Below are positions 1-8,589 of a stretch of 64,000 nt of DNA, one piece after another. Below the pieces are notes generated by a model. The model worked only from the letters and a program-made list of their open reading frames with translations, had not been told where the DNA came from and did no database searches. Origin of the DNA: Arthrobacter sp. AFG20 (GTDB lineage Bacteria > Actinomycetota > Actinomycetes > Actinomycetales > Micrococcaceae); assembly GCF_002892795.1 (NCBI RefSeq), contig NZ_PJMC01000006.1, forward strand, positions 1 through 64,000, written 5' to 3'. Position 1 is the first letter of the stretch, and each line of letters begins with the position of its first letter. Both the position numbers and the translations under genes were made by a program.

Positions 1-1777
<1,777 letters not shown>

Positions 1778-2145
1778 GTCCAACCTCTCTTTGCGCGCAT
1801 TCATCGGCGCACTCAGGTCCGGCAGGGTAGCTGCCCGGCATGAACGCGTCGTGTGCGTCGTATCGGTTACAACAGCCCGGTCATGTGCGCCGGGCAGGGT
1901 TTTATCTCGTGTGTATGACTGCCTATTAGTCCGGGGCGGTTGCCCCGCTAGGCATAGTTGTCAACAGTCACTGTAGCTCCGACGGCTTGCGGATGCGTAG
2001 CCGCGCTTGAACCCTCCGCCCTATTTGACCGTCATACTTGTTGTGTGACGCACAATAAGCCGCGCCGCGGCGCACCTAGCTTGAAGCACACGCCCAAAGG
2101 GTGTTGGCTTGGAGTAATCGAAATCACCATGCACAGGAGGAACAC
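1778..2145. promoter_or_regulatory. Divergent control region between aceE and DUF3052
   Basis: No credible gene lies in this 368-base gap. On the aceE side it holds two mutually exclusive inverted repeats: GGCAG/CTGCC (1821-1835) and CTGCCCGGC (1831-1839) with GCCGGGCAG (1889-1897). On the other side is the palindrome TTGTGTGACGCACAA (2041-2055) after a TTGACC box (2025-2030). The palindrome could be an operator. The protein that binds it is not identifiable from sequence. Confidence 0.45.
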
Positions 2146-2565
2146 GTGAGCGAGGCCGACGCCGCCACTTCGGTAAATGTGGCGGAAAAATTGGGTTTCA
2201 AGGACGGGGATCTGATTCAGGAGTTCGGTTACGACGACGACGTCGACCTTGACTTACGTGATGACATAGAGGATCTGACGGGGTCGGAGCTTCTTGATGA
2301 GGACGATCACGACGTCGTGGACGCCGTGATCTTCTGGTGGCGGGACGGCGACGGCGACCTCGTGGACACGCTGGTCGACTCGCTCACGACGCTCACCGAG
2401 GGCGGGGTCGTGTGGGTCCTCACGCCCAAGTCTGGCCGCTCCGGATATGTCTCGCCGTCCGACATCCAGGACGCGGCGCCCACCGCCGGGCTGCACTGCA
2501 CCACGTCCGCGGGCGTCTCCAAGGACTGGAGCGCCACGCGACTGGTGACCAGGAAGAACAAGTGA
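2146..2565 (+). CDS. DUF3052 family protein
   Basis: A 139-residue acidic cytoplasmic protein of the actinobacterial DUF3052 family; function unknown. It starts VSEADAATSVNVAEKLGFKD and contains the family's AVIFWWRDGDGDL and VWVLTPKSGR segments, ending with a basic tail. The GTG start at 2146 is fixed by a perfect AGGAGG at 2135-2140; a longer in-frame reading from 2101 has no ribosome site. The stop codon overlaps the GTG of ahpE (GTGA), so the two are translationally coupled. From memory, Mycobacterium tuberculosis has the same order (Rv2241 aceE, Rv2239c, Rv2238c ahpE), which suggests a conserved functional link, still unexplained. Confidence 0.9.
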   Translation: MSEADAATSVNVAEKLGFKDGDLIQEFGYDDDVDLDLRDDIEDLTGSELLDEDDHDVVDAVIFWWRDGDGDLVDTLVDSLTTLTEGGVVWVLTPKSGRSGYVSPSDIQDAAPTAGLHCTTSAGVSKDWSATRLVTRKNK

Positions 2566-3065
2566 CAGGACAGGCCGCCGTCGCATCAGCGGACCTTGCC
2601 GGAGTGCCCGCAGTAGGGCAGCAGGCGCCGGATTTCACCCTGCTCAATCAGTTTGGCGAGCCCGTCCGGCTTGCCGACTTCCGCGGACGCCACGTGGTGG
2701 TTGTTTTCTACCCCTTCGCCTTCTCCGGCATCTGCACAGGAGAGCTGTGCGAGATCAGGGACAACCTCGGAGTCTTCGAACATGCCGACGCCGAGGTGCT
2801 GGCGGTCTCGGTGGACAGCAAGTTTGCCCTCCGGGCGTACGCCGAGCAGGAAGGCTACGGATTCAGTCTGCTGGCCGACTTCTGGCCGCACGGCGCCGTA
2901 GCGGCGAAGTACGGCGTGTTCGACGAGGAAAGCGGCATGGCACGGCGCGGAACGTTCATCATCGACGCCAGCGGAACGGTCCGCTACGTCGTTGTGAATC
3001 CGCGGGGCCAGGCGCGGGACCTGACCGAATACCGCCGCGTTCTGGCAGAACTGGCCCAGGGTTAG
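2562..3065 (+). CDS. ahpE: AhpE-type one-Cys peroxiredoxin
   Basis: Thiol peroxidase that reduces hydroperoxides and peroxynitrite; the actinobacterial enzyme is recycled by mycothiol/mycoredoxin. The 167-residue product has the thioredoxin-fold peroxiredoxin core with the peroxidatic motif PFAFSGIC (Cys58), then GELCEIRDN, and the downstream SFLADFW-like and RRGTFIID segments typical of the AhpC/TSA family. The start is the GTG at 2562, overlapping the DUF3052 stop. A longer reading from 2337 is out of frame with the upstream gene and lacks a ribosome site. It lies 16 bases ahead of the sirtuin gene, so the three may be co-transcribed. Confidence 0.93.
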   Translation: MTGQAAVASADLAGVPAVGQQAPDFTLLNQFGEPVRLADFRGRHVVVVFYPFAFSGICTGELCEIRDNLGVFEHADAEVLAVSVDSKFALRAYAEQEGYGFSLLADFWPHGAVAAKYGVFDEESGMARRGTFIIDASGTVRYVVVNPRGQARDLTEYRRVLAELAQG

Positions 3066-3081
3066 GCGCCAGGGCCAGCCC

Positions 3082-4011
3082 ATGGACCAGCGGCGGACCG
3101 GCATCGGCCTGACAGGGTTCGCCAGTCTGCCTGCGGCCCCGCCGGCCGAGTCGTCGGCCGGCGACCTCGAAGTGCTGGGCGGGATCCGTGACCTGTTGGC
3201 CGGGCTGCCCCTGGCGCTTTTGACCGGGGCCGGGCTTAGTACCGACTCCGGCATACCGGACTACCGCGGACCGGATTCGCGCCCGCGCTCACCCATGACC
3301 TACCAGGAGTTTGTGGCTGAGGCGGCCAACCGGCAGCGCTATTGGGCGCGCAACCACATCGGCTGGTCCCACCTGAGGCGGGCCAGCCCCAATGCAGGCC
3401 ACGCCGCCGTCGCCGTCCTGGAGCAGCGCGGACTCCTGACCGGACTGATCACACAGAACGTGGACCGCCTCCACGAGGACGCCGGCAGCGTCAACGTCGT
3501 GGACCTTCATGGACGTTTCGACCAGGTGATTTGCCTGGAGTGCCGGCGCACGTACTCGCGGCAGCTGGTCGCGAGGGCTCTCGAAGAGCTGAATCCGGAC
3601 TTTCTTGACCATGCCATGAAATCCGGACTGGTCGAGATGGCTCCCGATGCCGACGCCACAGTGGAGGACCTGCGACTCATCCGGAGCTTTGTGGTTGCCC
3701 GCTGCCCCGCGTGCGGCGGCGTCCTGAAGCCCGACTTTGTCTACTTCGGCGAAAACGTCCCCAAGGAGCGCGTGGAGCGCGCCTACGCAATGGTGGATGA
3801 AGCCAAAGCCCTGATTGTTGCCGGGTCCTCACTCAGCGTCATGAGCGGGCTGCGGTTTGTCCGTCACGCCGCCAAGCAAGGCAAACCTGTTGTCATCATC
3901 AACCGCGGCCAGACGCGAGGCGACGACCTCGCCACGATCAAGCTGGAGGCCGGGGTGGGCGAGTCCCTCGCCTGGTTGGCGGATGAATTGCCCCCGCTCC
4001 CGGCCGCCTGA
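3082..4011 (+). CDS. NAD-dependent protein deacetylase, Sir2 class II
   Basis: Sirtuin, 309 residues, predicted to remove acyl groups from lysines using NAD. The NAD-binding motif GAGLSTDSGIPDYRGP starts near residue 49, followed by TQNVDRLHEDAG and the catalytic histidine in VDLHGRF. Zinc ligands are visible as CLEC and CPACGG, and GSSLSVMSG closes the Rossmann part. The insert between the two Cys pairs and the length fit class II bacterial sirtuins such as SrtN. The ATG at 3082 gives an N-terminal extension of about 40 residues before the core. It follows ahpE by 16 bases and is followed by tRNA-Val. Confidence 0.93.
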   Translation: MDQRRTGIGLTGFASLPAAPPAESSAGDLEVLGGIRDLLAGLPLALLTGAGLSTDSGIPDYRGPDSRPRSPMTYQEFVAEAANRQRYWARNHIGWSHLRRASPNAGHAAVAVLEQRGLLTGLITQNVDRLHEDAGSVNVVDLHGRFDQVICLECRRTYSRQLVARALEELNPDFLDHAMKSGLVEMAPDADATVEDLRLIRSFVVARCPACGGVLKPDFVYFGENVPKERVERAYAMVDEAKALIVAGSSLSVMSGLRFVRHAAKQGKPVVIINRGQTRGDDLATIKLEAGVGESLAWLADELPPLPAA

Positions 4012-4092
4012 CCCGATTGGCGCTTGCGGGCATTGTTCGGGTAGAGTCTATGTTCGTTGGTTGGAGCGCTTCGGTGCGAAAAACCTCTCTTT

Positions 4093-4165
4093 GGGTCTTT
4101 AGCTCAGCTGGTAGAGCGCCACGTTTACACCGTGGATGTCATCGGTTCGATCCCGGTAGGACCCA
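4093..4165 (+). tRNA. tRNA-Val (anticodon TAC)
   Basis: Cloverleaf of 73 bases. Acceptor GGGTCTT pairs with AGGACCC (one G-T pair), the D-arm reads GCTCAGCTGGTAGAGC, the anticodon stem CCACG/CGTGG holds loop TTTACAC (anticodon TAC), and the T-arm contains GGTTCGATCC. CCA is not encoded. A TAGAGT box lies at 4042-4047. Confidence 0.97.
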
Positions 4166-4170
4166 CCTTG

Positions 4171-4216
4171 AAAACCCCGTTTGATCAAGCCTTCGAGCTT
4201 GGTCAGGCGGGGTTTT
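4171..4216 (+). terminator. Intrinsic terminator after tRNA-Val
   Basis: AAAACCCCG (4171-4179) pairs with CGGGGTTTT (4208-4216), with TGATCAAGC/GCTTGGTCA inside the stem. The right arm ends in a run of T. Confidence 0.9.
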
Positions 4217-4240
4217 GTGTTTAATGTCTGAGCCCCGCCA

Positions 4241-4246
4241 TAACCT
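4241..4246 (+). promoter_or_regulatory. Leaderless -10 box of the 4253 gene
   Basis: TAACCT followed by six bases and then the ATG at 4253, so the transcript would begin at the start codon. No ribosome site is visible. Confidence 0.5.
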
Positions 4247-4252
4247 GCGGGC

Positions 4253-4573
4253 ATGGAACACGTACTTGTGAGGACCGCTGCCGACGGGCAGCCGGGCGCT
4301 GTCATCCGCGGCGGTCAGGAATGGACGGTGGGCGCGGAACCGCTGCGATGGTTTGAACGCGTCAGCTGGTGGGAGGCAGAGCGCCGGATGCCGCTGGGAC
4401 GTAGCCGCGTTGACGTCGAAGTGTGGCGGCTGCAGACCCGGCTGGGGCGAAACGCGGGATCGGCGTTGACCACCATGGAGATCATCCGCGACGGGCTCGG
4501 CGGCGGGTGGAGGCTGCGGAGCGCGGTAGCGGACAACACGTTCGCGGAAAACACCGTCGCGGCTGCGGCCTGA
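4253..4573 (+). CDS. Small hypothetical protein, possibly DUF6504-like
   Basis: A 106-residue protein, MEHVLVRTAADGQPGAV at the start, rich in Trp (EWTVG, WFERVSWWE, VEVWRLQ, GWRLRS). The spacing of a short beta strand, WW pair, a VDVEVWRLQT strand and a final GGGWRLRSA resembles the DUF6504 family of small actinobacterial proteins, which I recall but cannot confirm here. No signal peptide or membrane segment. The start is supported by a leaderless -10 box (4241-4246). It stands alone between the tRNA-Val terminator and the IclR gene. Function unknown. Confidence 0.65.
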   Translation: MEHVLVRTAADGQPGAVIRGGQEWTVGAEPLRWFERVSWWEAERRMPLGRSRVDVEVWRLQTRLGRNAGSALTTMEIIRDGLGGGWRLRSAVADNTFAENTVAAAA

Positions 4574-4642
4574 GCAGCAGGCTGGAGGGCCGGAAACCAG
4601 AAAGGCTTCAGACCCAAAAAGGCCTGAATCTCAAGGGGCCTG

Positions 4643-4704
4643 GAAATTGGATAAGCCTTCCACCGCGACTATTGGGGGATGCCGCGGTGGAAGGCTTGAA
4701 ATTG
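4643..4704. repeat. 15-bp perfect inverted repeat with flanking GAAATTG direct repeats
   Basis: AAGCCTTCCACCGCG (4653-4667) and its exact reverse complement (4683-4697) are separated by 15 bases. GAAATTG occurs three bases before the left arm (4643-4649) and immediately after the right arm (4698-4704). There is no T-run, so a normal terminator is unlikely. It lies in the 349-base gap 4574-4922, which otherwise holds the IclR promoter region. Confidence 0.7.
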
Positions 4705-4827
4705 AATATACCGTGAACATTCGGAAACACGAAACCATTAGGAAGGTTGCTTCCAAGTGCTCCTTTCGCGGGTGGTTGACCAGGCAGCCCTTCAGTCGCC
4801 ATCGCCCAGCCAGTATGATGGTATGTG

Positions 4828-4841
4828 TTCAGTTGACTGGA
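4828..4841. promoter_or_regulatory. Candidate IclR-type operator (own promoter)
   Basis: TTCAGTTGACTGGA, a TTCA-N6-TGAA-like half palindrome just downstream of a possible promoter (TTCAGT 4792-4797, 16 bases, TATGAT 4814-4819). Related boxes precede the transporter (5769) and the hydroxyacid dehydrogenase (8489). Confidence 0.4.
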
Positions 4842-4922
4842 CGCTTTGGCATCGTCGCCGGTGTTCGGGCGCGATGCAGTCTGCCGACCCCGCTGTCTGA
4901 GCGCGTACCGAAAAGGAGAATC

Positions 4923-5720
4923 ATGGCCGATTCCCGTACCCCGAAAGCCAACGACGGACTGGGCAGCGCGTCCCCGGCGCCCGCTGTCACGCGAGCCGCC
5001 GCCGTCCTGGAGTCGCTTGCGGCGTCCGCCACTGGCCGGCTTACCCTCAGCGACCTCGCCCGGGACCTCGGAATCCCCAAATCTTCCACTTCCAACCTTC
5101 TGCTGGCCCTCGAAGAAGCCAGGCTCATCAGCAGGCAGGGCGCCGAGTACACGCTAGGGCGCAAGCTCGTTGAATTGGGTGCTGCCTACTTGAGCCGGCT
5201 CGATGAAGTCCAGGAGTTTTACCGTTTCTGCGAGCAGGCGCCCACGCTGTCAGGTGAAACAGTGCGCATCGCCATGCTGGACGGATCCAACGTCATCTAC
5301 CTGGCGCGCTACGAGGGCCATCCGGCCGTCCGCCTGACATCCAATATCGGCGACAAGATGCCGGTGTCCCTCTGTGCCGTGGGTAAAGCCCTGATCGCCA
5401 GGCTTCATGACCACGACATCGATGCGATGTTCGCTGACGATACGGAGCTTCCCGTGCTGACGCCCAAGTCACTGCGCACGGGTGCGGAACTGAAGGCCCA
5501 GCTGGAGCAGATCCGGGAGCAGGGCTATGCGTTTGAAGATGAGGAATCCACCACGGGTGTGGTGTGCCTCGCCGTAACCGTGCCCACCCGAGGAGCGCAC
5601 GGCCCCAGTCTCGGCCTGTCTGTCACCGCGCTGAAGGCAACCTACTCGCAGGAGCAGGGCGCGCAGATGGTCAAGGAGCTGAAGGAGCTGGCCAGATCCC
5701 TTGGCAACCCCATGGGCTAG
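4923..5720 (+). CDS. IclR family transcriptional regulator
   Basis: DNA-binding regulator of 265 residues. The N-terminal winged helix-turn-helix (about residues 22-85; AAVLESLAAS, LSDLARDLGIPKSSTSNLL) precedes the IclR effector-binding domain (about 100-260), with GETVRIAMLDGSNVIYLAR, the SLCAVGKALIA segment and the conserved GYAFEDEESTTGVVCLAVTV motif. I chose ATG 4923 because AAGGAG sits at 4914-4919; the longer in-frame reading from 4647 has no ribosome site. It probably controls the adjacent transporter and sugar-acid enzymes and itself, since similar palindromes occur ahead of all three. The ligand is unknown; a sugar acid fits the neighbourhood. Confidence 0.93.
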   Translation: MADSRTPKANDGLGSASPAPAVTRAAAVLESLAASATGRLTLSDLARDLGIPKSSTSNLLLALEEARLISRQGAEYTLGRKLVELGAAYLSRLDEVQEFYRFCEQAPTLSGETVRIAMLDGSNVIYLARYEGHPAVRLTSNIGDKMPVSLCAVGKALIARLHDHDIDAMFADDTELPVLTPKSLRTGAELKAQLEQIREQGYAFEDEESTTGVVCLAVTVPTRGAHGPSLGLSVTALKATYSQEQGAQMVKELKELARSLGNPMG

Positions 5721-5768
5721 ACGGAAATCCCGGCGCTATTGGCGAGTTGTTCATCATGTTGTACTCTG

Positions 5769-5782
5769 TTCAGCATAGTGAC
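5769..5782. promoter_or_regulatory. Candidate IclR-type operator ahead of the transporter
   Basis: TTCAGCATAGTGAC. It sits just downstream of a possible promoter (TTGGCG 5739-5744, 17 bases, TACTCT 5762-5767), so binding would cover the transcription start. A degenerate second copy, TTCATCATGTTGTA, begins at 5750. Confidence 0.4.
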
Positions 5783-5849
5783 CGACGCAATAGTGGTGTC
5801 ACTACTCACCAGGCCAACGGGGGCCTCGTGTGTCTTTGAGGGAGTGCTA

Positions 5850-7199
5850 GTGACAACTCGTACTGATTCACCGCTGGCTGATGCGGACGGCGCCGTCGTC
5901 GAACCGGAGCAGCTGCGAAGGGCAACACTTGCCAGCTCCGTAGGCTCCGCTCTGGAGTACTACGACTTCTACATCTACGGTCTGGCTTCGGCCCTCATCT
6001 TCGGGCCGCTGTTTTTCAAGCCACTCGGCGATGAGGGTGCGCTGATCGCATCATTCGCCACGTATGGCGTGGGCTTCGCTGCCCGGCCCTTCGGCGGCAT
6101 CGTCTTCGGCTACATCGGAGACCGGTTCGGCCGGAAAATGGTGCTGATCCTGACCATCGGCCTGATGGGCACCGCCAGCTTTGCGATCGGCCTGCTGCCG
6201 ACGTTCGAGCAGGCAGGAATGCTGGGTGCGGTACTCCTGGTCATCCTCCGGATCGTGCAGGGCCTCGGTGCCGGTGCGGAGCAGGCCGGCGCAACGACGC
6301 TGATCTCCGAAGTGGCTCCGCGCCGCCGTCGTGGTTTCTTTGCCTCACTGCCGTTCGTGGGGATCCAGCTGGGCACCCTCCTGGGTGCCGGCACCTTCGC
6401 CCTCATCGCGACCGCTGACAAGGCAGTCCTCGAAGGATGGCTCTGGCGCGTGCCCTTCCTGGCCAGCGTGATCCTCATCGCCGTCGCGGTGTTCATCCGC
6501 CTGCGGCTCAAGGAAACTCCGGTGTTCCAGGAGCTGGAGAAGCACAAGAACGTGGTCAAGAACCCCGTGGGCCAGCTCTGGAAGCACTCCAAGAAGAACG
6601 TCCTGGTGGGCATTGGCCTGCGCATGGGTGAGAACGGCAATTCCTCCATCTACTCGGCGCTGCTGGTGGCGTTCCTGGCGGCCCCGGCGGGCGTTTTTCC
6701 GGGCGACAAGTTCATCGGCCCGGTGGGTCTTCTGATCGCCGCAGGTTTTGCCGCCGTCATGGTGGTGACGTTCGGCGCCCTGTCCGACCGCTTCGGCCGC
6801 GTCCCGGTCTACCGCTACGGCGCCCTGTTCCAGGCCGTCATCGCCTTCCCGGCGTTCTACCTCGTGACCCTTGGCAACGTGACCCTGGTGTGGGTTGTCA
6901 TGGTGGTTGGCATCGCGCTCGGGGTGCAGTCCATGCTGGGACCGCAGTGCCCCCTGCTGCCAGAACTGTTTGGATCGCAGTACCGGTTCACGGGTGTCGC
7001 CATGGCCCGCGAACTCTCCGCCGTGATGGCAGGTGGCCTGGTTCCGCTGGTGGGAGCGGCGCTGCTTGCGGCCACCGGCTACTCCTGGCTGGTGCTGGCC
7101 ATCTACTCGCTGGTGCTTGCCCTGATCTCCTTCGTGAGCACCTTCTTCACGCCGGAAACCAAGGGCCGTGACCTCGTGGCAATCGAGGACGCCCGCTAG
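5850..7199 (+). CDS. MFS transporter, metabolite:H+ symporter (MHS) family
   Basis: Inner-membrane proton symporter of 449 residues with about 12 membrane segments. The MHS signature ALEYYDFYIYG starts near residue 35, followed by RPFGGIVFGYIGDRFGRK (the MFS loop motif) and RIVQGLGAGAEQAGA. A second GALSDRFGR motif marks the C-terminal half. The start is the GTG at 5850, with GAGGGAG at 5838-5844; the reading upstream to 5739 is not needed. Known MHS members carry organic or sugar acids and osmolytes. Next to idonate/gluconate dehydrogenases, a sugar-acid substrate is a reasonable inference. It is convergent with the hydroxyacid dehydrogenase. Confidence 0.92.
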   Translation: MTTRTDSPLADADGAVVEPEQLRRATLASSVGSALEYYDFYIYGLASALIFGPLFFKPLGDEGALIASFATYGVGFAARPFGGIVFGYIGDRFGRKMVLILTIGLMGTASFAIGLLPTFEQAGMLGAVLLVILRIVQGLGAGAEQAGATTLISEVAPRRRRGFFASLPFVGIQLGTLLGAGTFALIATADKAVLEGWLWRVPFLASVILIAVAVFIRLRLKETPVFQELEKHKNVVKNPVGQLWKHSKKNVLVGIGLRMGENGNSSIYSALLVAFLAAPAGVFPGDKFIGPVGLLIAAGFAAVMVVTFGALSDRFGRVPVYRYGALFQAVIAFPAFYLVTLGNVTLVWVVMVVGIALGVQSMLGPQCPLLPELFGSQYRFTGVAMARELSAVMAGGLVPLVGAALLAATGYSWLVLAIYSLVLALISFVSTFFTPETKGRDLVAIEDAR

Positions 7200-7225
7200 A
7201 AGGACGCAGCGCTCGGACCATACAG

Positions 7226-7325
7226 CGCGAACGCACACTTGCGGCCCCTCCCGACTACGGGTTGGGGCCGCAAGTGTACGTTCGCACTTGGGTGTTGGGG
7301 CCGCAAGTGTACGTTCGCGCTTGGG
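7226..7325. repeat. Two near-identical 32-bp direct repeats plus one inverted 24-bp copy
   Basis: The unit GGGGCCGCAAGTGTACGTTC occurs at 7264 and 7297 inside direct repeats 7261-7292 and 7294-7325 (one mismatch in 32). An inverted copy with one mismatch over 24 bases occupies 7226-7249. The block lies after the transporter and ahead of a terminator, in the 232-base gap 7200-7431. Confidence 0.85.
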
Positions 7326-7339
7326 GGAGGGTGCAACAG

Positions 7340-7372
7340 GAGAGCCGGGCAACCTTTGGCTGCCCGGCTCTC
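7340..7372. terminator. Bidirectional terminator-like hairpin
   Basis: GAGAGCCGGGCA (7340-7351) and TGCCCGGCTCTC (7361-7372) form a perfect 12-bp stem with a 9-base loop between two convergent genes. There is no strong T-run on either side. Confidence 0.7.
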
Positions 7373-7394
7373 CGGAGTCTCTCGCTGCAGGGGC

Positions 7395-7444
7395 GCTTTA
7401 GTGGAACGGGTGCTTTAGTGGAACGGACGCCTTAGTAGAAATGG
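7395..7444. repeat. 17-bp tandem repeat at the 3' end of the dehydrogenase gene
   Basis: Three units start at 7395, 7412 and 7429. The first two share GCTTTAGTGGAACGG; the third, GCCTTAGTAGAAATGG, carries the gene's stop codon. Each unit keeps the TTA that reads as TAA on the minus strand, so the end of the gene seems to have been copied twice downstream. Confidence 0.75.
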
Positions 7445-8496
7445 ACCGTATCCACGAGGTGGGGGAGTTCGCCCCCGTCGAGGAATGTCCGGAGGTTCCT
7501 GCAGAAGCGCTCGGCGATCAGGCGGTTCTCGGCTGCGCTCAGGGCGGAGGTGTGCGGCGAGACCATAACGCGCGGGTGGTTCCACAGCGGGCTGTCCTGC
7601 GGCAGTGGCTCGACGGCGAACACGTCCAGGCAGGCGTAGGCCACCTGACCGTTCTCCAGCGCCTCAAGCAGCGCGTCCTCGTCCACCACTGTCCCGCGGC
7701 CAACATTCACGAACACCGTGCCGGGCTTCATGGCCGCGAAGACCTCGCGGTTGAAAAGCCTCTCCGTGTACGGCGTGCCCGGGAGGGTGTTCACCACGGC
7801 GTCAGCAGAGGTGAGCAGCCCGGCCAGACCGTCGTTGTCCGCCACTTCCTCGATGCCTTGGATCGGCTCCACGGAACGCTTGGTGCCGCTGACCTTCATG
7901 CCGAGTGCGCGGGCGATGCGGGCGGTTTCCAGCCCGATCTCCCCGAGCCCCGTGACCACGAGCGACGAGCCGTTGACCAGCTTGGTCGGTATCCGCAACT
8001 CCGGCCACACCTTGGCGGCCTGGTCCTGGGCGAGCTCCGCGGTCCGCTTGAAGCCATTGAGGATGCCCAGCGCCGCGAATTCGGCGAGGGGCAGGGCGTG
8101 CACGCCTGCGGATGTGGTCACCTTGAACTTGTTCAGGGTTTCGGCGTCGAGGCCGGAGGCTTTGACGGCTCCGCCGGCACCTGCCGCCATGGCGTGGATC
8201 CACTGCAGGCGCGGGTTTTCCCTGGCGATCCGCGCCAAACCGGCGGGGCTTTCGTTCGGGAAGCCGTACAGTATGTCGGCCTTGCCCAGCATCTCCCAGT
8301 AGCGCTCCTCCTGCTGAGGTGTTCGCTTGAAGCCGGGGTCGCCGGCGTGGTCTGCCGGGAACCGTTCGGGCGGCAGCAGGTCCGGCTCATAAAGGACGGT
8401 CACGGAGGGATCTACGGCGCGGATGCGTTCCACGAACTCGGCTTCGAGCGGGACGGCGATCGCGACGGTGGTTTCAGTCGTCATGCTGTTCATCAT
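7432..8496 (-). CDS. D-isomer-specific 2-hydroxyacid dehydrogenase family protein
   Basis: NAD(P)-dependent oxidoreductase of the D-2-hydroxyacid dehydrogenase family, 354 residues. The nucleotide-binding motif GLGEIGLETARIARALG lies in the middle, followed by NVGRGTVVDEDALLEAL with the substrate-binding Arg, FAVEPLP with the catalytic Glu, and SPHTSALS with the catalytic His. The N-terminal lid has PLAEFAALGILNGFKR. Several starts are possible (8496, 8493, 8484). A TATCCT box at 8511-8516 (minus) would give a very short leader, so 8496 is used. It is divergent from the next gene and probably under the IclR regulator. The substrate is likely a small 2-oxoacid or sugar acid (inference). Confidence 0.88.
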   Translation of the reverse strand: MMNSMTTETTVAIAVPLEAEFVERIRAVDPSVTVLYEPDLLPPERFPADHAGDPGFKRTPQQEERYWEMLGKADILYGFPNESPAGLARIARENPRLQWIHAMAAGAGGAVKASGLDAETLNKFKVTTSAGVHALPLAEFAALGILNGFKRTAELAQDQAAKVWPELRIPTKLVNGSSLVVTGLGEIGLETARIARALGMKVSGTKRSVEPIQGIEEVADNDGLAGLLTSADAVVNTLPGTPYTERLFNREVFAAMKPGTVFVNVGRGTVVDEDALLEALENGQVAYACLDVFAVEPLPQDSPLWNHPRVMVSPHTSALSAAENRLIAERFCRNLRTFLDGGELPHLVDTVHFY

Positions 8497-8502
8497 ACTG
8501 AA
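8489..8502. promoter_or_regulatory. Candidate IclR-type operator between divergent dehydrogenases
   Basis: TTCATCATACTGAA is the most symmetric of the three TTCA-N6-TGAA boxes. It covers the start region of the minus-strand gene. A second half-site, GATACTGAACAG (8513-8524), overlaps that gene's TATCCT -10 box. Confidence 0.45.
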
Positions 8503-8589
8503 TGGAGGCTAGGATACTGAACAGGCTTTCAGGAATTATGAGTCATGGAATGGCCACATTGACCACAACGAAGTGAGGTTCCGCTGCAG

